A stretch of DNA of 64,000 nucleotides, taken from contig OZ038422.1 in assembly GCA_964036155.1 (NCBI GenBank), forward strand, positions 4,425,201-4,489,200. The letters are read 5' to 3'. This document shows, piece after piece, positions 13,201 to 22,895 of this stretch. Numbering within the stretch: the stretch's first letter is position 1; every line of letters begins with the position of its first letter. The notes below the pieces were generated by a model that saw nothing but the letters and a program-made list of their open reading frames with translations, did not search any database and had not been told where the DNA came from. A program made the translations under genes and the position numbers. Source of the stretch: Diploscapter coronatus. Its lineage: Eukaryota; Nematoda; Chromadorea; Rhabditida; Rhabditidae.

Positions 13201-16200
13201 TTAGATTTCTTCTGTGAAGAATTTGAGGATAGACATTGATTATTTGCAACTTTTGAAAATGACCCTTTCACTTTATGAAATTTGTCTAACTGGTACGCTT
13301 TCACATTGCTATATTTCTGGTTAATTTTGGGAATAATTTAATGCCAAAATTTATATTAAAGTAAAAAATTTCAGCGCATGCCACATGCGAACGAAGTCGA
13401 CGTCGCGCTAACCTACCTCATTCAAATCACCGCCAAACGGTTACCACCCCACCATATTCTATGTTAGTCCTCCTTTGATATTAAAAAATTGTCATTGAGA
13501 AAAACTATCGTATCTGACAGAGATCTTCAAATAAAAATTTACTAAACATTGGGTAACATTTCTGATTTAGTGAGCACGCAAAGTCTTCTCGATGCAATTT
13601 CCAGCCGATCCGACGCTACAGTTCCAGAATTACAGGTTCATTGGTCATCAAAATGCTCATGGAGGTCTTTTTTTAGAGTAATCTGATTCGACTCCTCAAA
13701 TCTGTCGACGAAAAATCGTTGAAGGACCAATTTAATGAGGCCGACTACAATGAAATTACGACAGTGGCAAAGCAGTTAGAAAATGTAGGAATTTGGTCAA
13801 TTTGTACAAGCACTTATCATTATCACATAATACGGAAATATCACCCAAATATAGCGAAAAAAACCTGATAAAAATGCAAGAGAAAATTAGTGATGCATGT
13901 AAAATGCCGAGAGAGTTCTCCGGTCATGAAAATGCTTACATCGTTGACCCAATTTTCATATTTTCACATGCATCAAAACTCGTGAACTTTGATATTCTCT
14001 TCTTGATCTGTTTGATCATGTCAAATATCAACGCGTTTGTTTGTGTATCAACTTATCATCTTTGTTACTTTGCAGTACATCAAATACTCTCTTCCCTCTG
14101 CAGCTGCAGCCAATCGGGCCAGTACTTCCTCTATCAAAAGTGAGCCTCGAAGCAGCCGAACGTCATCAACGACAACGAACAATGGCACTTCGAAGACTTC
14201 ATCAACCCGATCCAGAGCAAGTAATTCGGAATCCACTGAATCGTCGACTAATGGCCAGACAGCGAAAGAAGAAGAAAATCTGGATAATGTTCTGCGACAA
14301 CTGAATCTAAGGTCTGCCATTGTTGGGTTTTGTTGTTTTTGGAGGTGAAACTTTTCAGACAAGTCCCTAGTTTCCAGCCAGTCTTCGAGTTTGCTAATTC
14401 TGAATCGGACGACGACGGAATAACGACAGATGAAAGGAAGGAGGAGCGGGCTGAGAAACATGGACAGAAGGTAGAAATTTACTATTGCAATATTGTCTTC
14501 GTTCAATTGGAAATAAATGAAACCAGCACCACTTCGTCCTCAAAAATTTATCTGCGCTTGGGGAGGAATGATGGAGAAAGACTATTGAATATTAGAATCT
14601 CGAAATAGAAATTTCTATGCTGCAAAAGTGATACATATTCTAAATTATCTATTCAATATTTTTTCTGAAATTTTTTTACTTAATCAAAGTATCTACGAAA
14701 CTTTATCTAGCTCTGTGAGGAGGAAGTAGAAACTTTGCCGGACGGAACCACACGACGTATCATGAAGACGAAGACAATTTCGACCACGCAGACTGTCAGA
14801 CACGTGAGTCAGCACCCTAAAATATAAACTGGATGGAGTCCGAATTCCAAGTGAAAAAGATCCTTTGAGCTTCATTAAATAACTAGGAACACGTCCATGC
14901 TCTGTCAGTTAATAGCGTTGGGGATCTTTATTCAAATTGGCGTTTTCAAAGCACGACCTGAAGCTGCACTTCCTTGAGATTAATTAGTTTTTTTTTCCAA
15001 ATTTTAGGTGACACGGTCGACGAAAGGGGGCGGATGTCCTGAAATAACGCGCAAATTTGTTGACGGCGATCGTACTTTGAATGAGGATGAAGAATTAAAA
15101 ACCGATGACTTTTTCAAGAAATCTCCATTATTTGAAAGGTTAATCATTCATCCAAAAAAACCCTCAGATAACATAAATTTAGATTCAATTTACATTCGAA
15201 ATTCCCCGCACTGACGTGTTCTGAGGAGCCGACCAAACAGAACGGTCATGACGAAAAGGAGAAAGAAACCGGTGAATAATAAAATGAATTAGATGAATTG
15301 ATGAAATTTGAAATGATGCTTGTTTATGTTCAGGGCAATCGCAGAAGACGAAGAGCGTGGAGAGAACGAGCGAAGTGACGCAGTCCGTGAGTCAGAAGAA
15401 GGAACGAAATGGAAGGCTGTTGGGCGAAATGGCTGCTACTAAATTGGACAGCTCAGAATTGAAGGCTAAGCAGATCGACAGTTATTTGGTATAAATTAAT
15501 AGATTAAAGCAAGTAAATAATAAAATAGTCTTATTAAAATCACAAGTACTCGTTCAGACCTAGGGAGCATTTGAATGATGCTAAACATATGCGCGGGGAG
15601 TGGACGGGCGAAACTTACGTTATGACACTCACCACAGGCATCACACTATTTTGAATCTTAGATAAAAGATTTTTAAAAAAAATTCTAGGAAAATATTATG
15701 TATTATAGTTCGCAGGGCCGCTCTGACCTTATTCCTCTCAGGGTCTGCACTTGTTTTAAATTCTTCGAGTTCAAAAATACTGAACCATTAAAACTAACTG
15801 AAACAGGCAATAAACATGACAACTCTAGGGCAAATTGCTGCTGGACAGAAAGGGTGAAGGATCTTACGAAGAGAATACCGTCATAAAACAAGGAAAGCCT
15901 GAAATTGAGCCTGTTCCAGCTTCACCCCCGAGAAAGCATGTCGTTGAGTACATTCAGGTAAGCATTTCAGAGTAATTATGAAAATCTAAAGCTTGACTAA
16001 AGCAAGACAGAAATGAAAGTTCATTGTCGCTTTTTGTCAATAAGTTCCTCAAGTTTCACTATCTCCTTATTGGCTTGGCAGTCTAAAAAGACCAGACCAA
16101 TTGACTTCTCTCTCAGATCGAGATTCTATTTTTACAATCAATCCTCGTAATTTTAGCACTTTGGCAATAAAGAGAACACTGCAGTGGACTATTTGCGCGG

Positions 16201-19200
16201 CACAACCATTGCGTCATACATCTCACTCAACGACAATCTCAGGTATGTCTGCTGGAACTTATCAATTCTTTCAGGCTAAAAATATATCGACTTCTCTCTC
16301 GAAACAATCAAATTGGCTATAAATTTAATCTTGATTTTGCTGATCTTAACGCCAAAACAGGACATTTTTGTTGATAGAAAACTCAAAATCCTGGATTGCT
16401 CTTTCAATTTACTGATGAAAACATGAACTGAATAACTTTGTTGAGAAAGTATACCTGAAAGAAGAACTTTATAAATTTGTGTCAGATAATGCCATTAAAA
16501 ATATAAATTTAAAAAAAATTTATGATGAAAAATTTAGGTTCCAAGAAGAGCAATTCCGCAAGAAATTGCAATTCGAATTTTCGACGACAGGTAGACACAA
16601 TTTTCAATATTTCCATCAAAATTTGTATCAAAAAGCGATCATGCGCGCTTTCACCGGATGAATAATCGTTTCCCGACAATAGTCACTACGCCTGTTTTCC
16701 TTGTCGAAATGAAGTGTCTCGTGAGTTTTTCTACAAAAGGCCCTGTCGACGGCATTTGTGCTCTCTCGCAGCTGCACTGTGCGAATGCGCGCGTACGAAA
16801 AGCAAAAGCTACGAATCGACGGGAAGAAAATGACAAAATTCTTTTTTCCTCCATTCTTTGGCGCTATCAGCTTCTTTATTTCCGCCTGCTCTCGCTCCCT
16901 CACCCGTACTATTTTCCCCTTCTTTCCTTTCGAAAGGAGCCAGTTTCTTTCTCTCTTCCTCCCTTTTGCTTTCCTCCAGGCTATTGCTTTAGGCTTTCGT
17001 CCATTTTCTGGTCGACCTCTTGTTTTTTTTTTCTCCTTTACACATTCTCTTTCTCACTCTTTGTTATCGAAATTTCTTACTCACACTACTCGATTTTTTG
17101 TTGTACTTTATTTAGTACCTCAATCACACCTCTTTCGCTGCTTCGATGTCTTTCGTACACTCTCCAAAAACACTTTCTCTTCTTCTGTGATTCTCTGGTT
17201 CTAGTTATTTTTCCCACTTTCTCCCCACTTTTCCTCCCAGTTTTACCCCCGGTTTCTCCAAATCAGTCGTCTTTTCGCCCCGTTTTTATCCCTCTGTCCT
17301 TATCTTCTTATCGTCATTTATCACGTTTATCACTCCTCGCGACCTGCAAAGGGATCAGCGAAATCTTGTCATTTTGACGATTTTATGTCTGCAAATCGGA
17401 GATAATCCAAATTCTCTTCACCTCTATCGACTGATAGGGAAAGATTCGCTGCTTGCGTCCGACATTTACATCATCGGTCTGTCAATTTCTGTCAACATTC
17501 TGATATTCGAATAGAGATGTCTTCTGCCAGTTCCTTTGGCAGCAGCAATCAGGACGAAATGCCCGTCCCGCCTAGTTTCTGGTATTTACTTATTCCGCCT
17601 GGTAAGCATATCGATCTTATCAAAATGGCCATAAAACTGTTGGTTATTGTTGACTAGTGGACGGGAAGATAAATTCGGAGAAATAATGATAGAAACTATT
17701 GATTATAAGTAATTCCTTCAATACTATTAAACTTGTCATTTTCTATCTGAAAAGTGTACAAAACATTCGAACTGCGACTATTGTTCATCTGTGGCCAATT
17801 GACCATGGAATCAAAATTCGTCAGAAATATTCATAAAAACATCAATATTTAATTCCTCCCGAATTTCATTCTGTATCGCTAATTTCGACAAATTTTAGCA
17901 TGAATAACATGCCAAATTGTGAGGACTTTTAATTTCCACGATTGTATTCTTTGTGTCAGTTTTCGAAATGAACAATTCTTTTCGCTGCAAGCAGTTCCAA
18001 ATTGCATTCTCCAATACGCAACATGCCTATCTATTCACCCCATGAAAGTTTTTCCTAATGAAAAATTCATTTCTGTAGTTTAAATTGTTATCAAACTTAA
18101 AATAACATAATAATAATAATAGTCTCTAGATAAGATTTGTTAATTTCCACGTTTTTCACGTTCTCTTGCAAGTGCTTTGCCATAAAAAACGAGGAAAAGA
18201 GGAACTACTCTATCTGCTAAATTTACACTTCCTCAAATTCGTGATTAAAAATGACGCGCCGGCGCATTTTTTATTGCATTGTTTTGTGAATTATTATGGC
18301 GAAGATGCCGCACTTCATCGAATCATATTTCCGAGACACTTCATAATTTGTACTTGCAAAAATACAATGGCGTGAATTGTGAAACGTTGATGCTTGAAAT
18401 GGAAGAATGGTCGGGGTGGGATCGGAACAAATCGAAACAAATCGGGACTAGGAAGGGATGGGAGATGGGACTATAAGAAGGCGACGAAATCCCGGATATA
18501 TCCAATCATAATGCCTGTCTTGGCGGCGTTCGATGCATCGGCTGCTTTCAGGCACCTCGTCCGTCTTCCCTGACTTCTACAATCTCTCGAGTCTGCTCGA
18601 CACCGATGAGTTCGTCAAACTCACGCTACCCACCAAATGGGCCGAGGAAATACCCGACACGGTCAGTCAACCATCCCTTTATTTCTTCACCCCTTCATTT
18701 ATTTGATTAGACAGATATAATTGCCTAGGCAACGAAAAACATCTCTCTTACACACATCAGAAAGAAAAGATATCTAAAAATGAAGAAAGCTAGTTTTGAA
18801 GCCATAATCGAATTTTGAAGAAAGAAATCAATTTCCATTGTTGCATTATAATTTTGACGAATGCTAAATTTCGAACACCAAAATATCGCATTACTTCCAA
18901 AGCACTTCTATGCATCAAAAGTGAAATAATTTTTCCCTCGACGAAAACAAGATTTCAGAAACCTATCAAAGAGATCGATTGGCTGAAGAAGGAGGCTATT
19001 GGAGAAGAAGAGGACCTCATTTGTAGCTTCGACGTCAACGACTATTTACTAATGAGGGCAGATACGGATCAGTCGAAACCACTACAAGTAAGTCATGGAT
19101 AGCAAACTGAATTTTCCAAGAAACCTCGACCCCAGAAATTTTGTGACATTGTTTTGATAGTCAACAATATCATATCTTTCTCAAGCTCTTTGCTTATAGT

Positions 19201-21188
19201 CTCGAAACATTTGGTTAGGAATTCACGAAGAATCCACAATTATCGCGGATATTTAATTGAATCATTTTCTAGATTCGAGGTGGTCCGAAAGATGCTTTGA
19301 TCGTGTATGGGACTCAGCCAGTAGCCTCGCTCGTATTCCAAGAAGCATTTCTAGTCACATATCGGACGTTCGTGTCCTCTCTTGATCTCATCAATAAACT
19401 TATCAAACGGTGAGTTCCTAGCCATTATTGTCAAGTTTGAGAGACGAGAATTGTAAAAAATGCATTGATAAGGCAAAATAAGAAGTATCTGGTAAAGACT
19501 CCTTGTTCTTATCACGTTCGAATTTCTTTGATCGGTTCTTCAAAAAATCATCAAACCACGTTAATAACAAAAAGAAGGGAAAAGTCTTATATAGATCAAA
19601 GACGAATATGATTCTCTTTCCCATGCTTATTCGATATTTCAGACGTGCATAGATCTTCAAATAATCAAGCAATGGATGATTTTCAGTTATCTGTATATGG
19701 TTCTTTCTGACGACTCCGTCTCGTCTTCTGCAGCCAAAAACACGTTCTCTGTGATCGTGCGAGTTGTGGACGAATTGACTACCTTCGAGCTGCAGAGTCC
19801 TCTCATCAATTCTGTCACTTCGTTTGTTTATCGACTCATCAGAGATGGTAACTTCACCTTCGCCAGAATTCTTAGGTAATGCAAGGATAACGAGGTCGAT
19901 TTTACGAGAAAGTTGATCATACGTAATGATGTGATGTTCATGGTTTTTCACAAAATGCATTTGTTTTTTTTCAAAATATGAAATGACTTGATAAAACTCC
20001 TATAGTTGACATATTATAAAGCGACTTATAGTCATTAACAGATAAGATCGTAATCGTTTTGTTTCAGAGTAGCAAATTGGAAATTTCAGGAAACGGTTAC
20101 TTGAGCGAATCGAAGATCCCAGACCGTCTCCATTATCATGCATTCCAAAAATTATTCCAAATAAGAAGCAGAATTTATTCGACTTTTCTTCTTCGACAAT
20201 AGCCTGTCAGATGACGTACCTAGACGCGGAATTATTCCACGCTATTGAGGTAAAGTTACTAGTTATCAAAATCATGGTGAAAAGTTCTTAGCCTCCTGAA
20301 CTTCTTTGGTGGGCTCAGGATCAAGACGAGAAGAAGAGTCCTAATCTAGTCAAATTCACCGAGCATTTCAATCATGTAAGTCTTATCAATCTGAAAAAAA
20401 CACACGATGCAGCTTCGTGTTCCAGATCTCATTCTGGGTACGAACACTAGTCCTGACTCCAGGCTCACAAAGCGAACGAGAACGGTATCTGAACAAGTTC
20501 CTGAAGATCATGAAGGTAAAACTTCTTTATGAATACTGTCTAAATGATACTCTCCTTCAGCACTTACGAAAGCACAACAATTTCAACTCATACCTGGCAA
20601 TTATGAGTGCTTTGTTATCCAGCCCAGTAGAAAGGCTGGATTGGAACAGAAAATTGTGGGAGCAATTGACTGAGCATGGATCTGTAATGAACACGGAGAA
20701 ATCTCACAAGAACTACCGAGACATGCTTCAATCTGCGAAGCCTCCAGTGGTCCCTTTCATGTAAGTCATGAGGATCGTAAATTGTAAAACAGAAGAACTA
20801 TTTCAGCGGAGTTGTTCTACAGGACTTGATCTTCATTCATGCCGGAAATCCCGACAAAATACCGCCAGAAAAATGTTGTGGTCGCACGACGTTGATCAAT
20901 TTCCTCAAACGGTGGCATCAATATGCGGTTCTGGACAGTATTCGAAAATTGAAGAAATGGTTAGATAGTTTCGGAAAAACGAAGATTTTATTCAGTGATC
21001 ATTTTAGGAATTACGATATTCAAAAGGATGATCCTGTGTTTTACTTTTTGCATAATTCCACTAAGAACTTCATGAATGATGATCAGACTTGGTCAAGGTA
21101 TGAAATAATTTATTTATTTATTATTATTTTTTGATCATTGATTATTTTCAGGTCATATGAAATAAAAGCAACACAGCGAAGGAGCTGA
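7261..21188 (+). CDS. RAPGEF1: RAPGEF1/C3G-type guanine nucleotide exchange factor for Rap GTPases, long isoform
   Basis: Twenty-three exons join in phase to about 947 residues: 7261-7332 (putative), 13375-13462, 13571-13635, 13677-13784, 14076-14311, 14359-14470, 14711-14803, 15008-15138, 15183-15271, 15334-15488, 15829-15957, 16157-16242, 16538-16590, 18552-18661, 18959-19087, 19273-19409, 19687-19875, 20090-20249, 20292-20375, 20426-20515, 20561-20760, 20807-21097 and 21152-21188. The N-terminus (NEVDVALTYLIQ, QSNLIRLLKSVDEKSLK, ITTVAKQLE) resembles the helical N-terminal domain of animal C3G. A Ser/Thr-rich middle and a segment with LPDGTTRR follow; one PxxP..K site (PVPASPPRKH) precedes the YIQ motif. 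The RasGEF N domain contains IRGGPKDALIV and FQEAFLVTYRTF; the catalytic RasGEF domain contains SPNLVKFTEHFN, HLRKHNNFNSYLAIMSAL and LQDLIFIHAGNPD, all close to C3G. C3G links adaptor complexes to Rap activation at membranes. The first exon at 7261 is the least certain. Confidence 0.85.
7776..8044. repeat. Direct repeat, two copies about 162 bases apart
   Basis: Copies 7776-7884 and 7938-8044 share GATTCCTGA, TTCAT...GA(C/T)TCATTAGC, GTGGGTGTGCA, and GTGTGG(C/T)TTGAATGGT ending in GAG. The divergence is moderate, indicating an old tandem duplication in the intron. Confidence 0.65.
9671..10041. repeat. Near-contiguous tandem duplication of 170-195 bases
   Basis: Unit 1 (9671-9842) and unit 2 (9847-10041) both open with CATGATCA, contain TCAGCAATT(T/A)TGCATAAT, CTATTTCATCAT, GCAAGTTACT or CAAGTTACT, and TATCTCATCT, and close with GCGTGAA(G/A)ATC. 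Order and spacing are conserved, so duplication is the best explanation. Confidence 0.65.
12667..12692. repeat. (CA)13 microsatellite
   Basis: Thirteen uninterrupted CA units. A second shorter CA run lies at 34599-34616. Confidence 0.95.
15559..15627 (+). repeat. Dispersed repeat, copy 1 (RAPGEF1 intron)
   Basis: Begins CCTAGGGAGCATTT, continues with GGGGAG(T)GG and CG(G/A)GCGAA, and ends GTTATGA. The same order of motifs recurs at 63691-63764, 48 kb away in the homeobox-gene intron. Family unknown; no terminal repeat or target duplication was identified. Confidence 0.45.
16591..18551 (+). promoter_or_regulatory. RAPGEF1 intron containing a probable internal promoter
   Basis: This 2 kb intron of the long isoform includes a C/T-rich tract (about 16,850-17,350) directly before the alternative first exon at 17517. 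The open frames seen in the tract (Phe/Ser/Leu-rich) are products of the base composition. No TATA-like element was singled out. Confidence 0.4.
17517..17601 (+). CDS. RAPGEF1: Alternative first exon of RAPGEF1 (short isoform, about 503 residues)
   Basis: An ATG two bases after a TTCGAATAG acceptor opens an 85-base exon (MSSASSFGSSNQDEMPVPPS, then FWYLLIPP) that ends in phase 1 at a good GTAAGC donor. The long-isoform exon ending at 16590 also ends in phase 1, and the shared next exon at 18552 completes either codon as Gly. Joined to 18552-21188 this gives a protein holding the RasGEF N and catalytic domains without the N-terminal and linker regions. Both the start and the promoter are inferences from splice phase. 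Confidence 0.6.
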
Positions 21189-22170
21189 TGAACGAGTATT
21201 GCATGTCCAAAAGATGGATTTGCTTCATCAATCAGTCATTATGAAGTTACGCTATTAGTATGCTGTCATTACGTGAATTTTTATGTTATGCACGTTCACT
21301 GCTAATTTTTCGTGAAAAGACAATTTATACGGAATAGTTCATGAAAGATTGGCAAAACTCTGTTACAAATCACTGAATTTTCTCAAATGGAATTACGACA
21401 GGAAATAGCCTAGAAATGTTACACTTCACATTTACGAAATTCACTTTTATGCCAAACCAACTGCACAATTCATAAAATCCACTCAACATTTCACCGCTAT
21501 TGTTACACAAAGATCACAGCACCTCACATCATTATGAAACCAATAGTACCACACGATATCCGCAGATTATGTAGCACTTCAGGATAATGAGCCTCACACC
21601 TACACTGAATTGCAAATGCAATCTCGTCACATGGCACAATGAAATTCATAACTGATAGCACTAATTTTTCAATATAATTACATAAGAATCACCGAATGAA
21701 ACTGAATCAAACTAAATCACGAATTATCCATATTCAAATTTTAGCATACACAGCAGAAATGCGTTCACAATCTTAGTAAACTCATTTACACACAATCACT
21801 TCAACTCTACTCACTTCATGGAATTAACCTCAAATTCCGAATCACATAAGTTACCGAATAAATCACTCGCATTTAAAGGCACTAAATATTCCACCACGAA
21901 ATAATCACAGAAAGTTGAGACTTCCATTTGGGAAAATTTCTAATCACTGATATCACACAAATCATACCCATGACATTGCACAAGCACTGTTCGATTTGTT
22001 ATTCACTCTTCACTTTCTGCAATTCACATTTCACTAAATAGTCACTTCACCTTTCCACTGTTAGTCCTCATTTCTTGTACCGTTGCATAATTTTTATTTA
22101 GCTGTTGAAAATCATTACTTTTCGGATGTATTTATGAACTTTTATGCATAATAAATCGTGATGTTGTACA
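21189..22170 (+). promoter_or_regulatory. RAPGEF1 3' UTR with dense TCAC (YCAY-type) array
   Basis: By hand count about 25 TCAC words occur between 21297 and 22048, many as AATCAC, whereas GTGA is rare on the same strand. Poly(A) signal candidates AATAAA lie at 21857-21862 and 22150-22155. Clusters of UCAY are the known binding mode of NOVA-type KH proteins; which protein would bind here is unknown. Confidence 0.5.
22150..22155 (+). terminator. Distal poly(A) signal AATAAA of RAPGEF1
   Basis: Perfect hexamer about 960 bases after the RAPGEF1 stop codon. Cleavage would fall near 22,170. Confidence 0.45.
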
Positions 22171-22186
22171 GAGTCTTGTAAGAAAA

Positions 22187-22192
22187 TTTATT
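22187..22192 (-). terminator. Poly(A) signal of hbl-1
   Basis: TTTATT on the plus strand, AATAAA on the minus strand, about 700 bases after the hbl-1 stop. It places the hbl-1 3' end near 22,170, against the RAPGEF1 3' end. Confidence 0.45.
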
Positions 22193-22355
22193 ACTTGAAA
22201 CAACAGGGCTTGACGCCATGAAATTCGTCGATCGAAATATAAAATAACAATTTACAAAAAATAACGACGAGACGAGATAGATATTTGGGAGAGTTCCATG
22301 CAATTGTTGGATTAGTTTGTTGCGGTAGATTTGAAATTATTTCGTTTGAATGTTT

Positions 22356-22378
22356 GGAAGTAGAATTGTTGTATCGTT
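22356..22378 (-). promoter_or_regulatory. let-7 family target site in the hbl-1 3' UTR
   Basis: On the plus strand the segment reads like let-7 itself: GAAGTAG against the let-7 seed GAGGTAG, then a 4-base spacer in place of 3, then GTTGTATCGTT against GTTGTATAGTT. In the minus-strand mRNA this gives a seed pairing with one G:U wobble and 10 of 11 paired bases at the let-7 3' end. In C. elegans hbl-1 is an established let-7-family target. Confidence 0.6.
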
Positions 22379-22895
22379 TGTTTAGGAGGAATGATACCCA
22401 TCGAAAGCGATTAGATAGGAAAATTGATGAGCTACATGTACAAAATGTAGGTAATAATTTCAAAGTTTCGAATCTCTATGTCTAAAATCATCGTAAGTTT
22501 CTAAATTTACAGAAACAGTTATGAGGAATAATCATCTAAAACTATCGCTAAAGTTCTCATAGAATTTCTTGACTATCTGACACTACTGTACAGAAATGGA
22601 TAGAGTTGCTCTCAAATTACAGGATAAATTTTTCAAAGTAGGAGAAAAATTATTCAAGCCTTGACTTCATCAGATAAAACCGGAGATGGAAAACGAAAAG
22701 CTAGACGAATCCCTGCCAGATACAAAACAACGATTAGTATATGTTGGTTATGAATGAAAACTCGCAAAGTTTGTAAAGAAATGATATTTGTGTCGGATAT
22801 ATTTGGAATGAGAATGCTTGCAAAAATCGAACAGTTTTCAAAGAAATTGTCTAGTAGAGTGAAAATTGCTCGACTTTTATTGATTCTTGAGAAAT

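Larger units (their letters stand above)
7333..13374 (+). other. Long pyrimidine-rich intron 1 of the RAPGEF1 gene
   Basis: If exon 7261-7332 is real, this 6 kb is intron. The plus strand is clearly C/T-rich over roughly 9-13.3 kb, the usual bias of a transcribed worm intron in this window. It contains two local direct duplications (7776-8044, 9671-10041) and a CA microsatellite (12667-12692). Open frames are short and low-complexity, and I support no gene inside. If the first exon is wrong, this is the promoter region, since an acceptor followed by CGCATG at 13375 could also serve as a trans-spliced start. Confidence 0.5.

Noticed and set aside
13378..13462. Alternative frame of this exon giving an Arg-rich peptide
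   Set aside because: Only the frame starting ATG CCA CAT joins the next exon in phase, and it matches the C3G N-terminal domain.
16658..17377. A 239-codon plus-strand frame, the longest in the window
   Set aside because: It begins in AT-rich intron, runs through a C/T-rich tract giving Phe/Ser/Leu-rich sequence, and contradicts the RAPGEF1 splicing on both sides.
22274..22280. GAGATAG as a second let-7 site
   Set aside because: The seed has one wobble but no 3' pairing within a reasonable distance; kept only as a weak side note.
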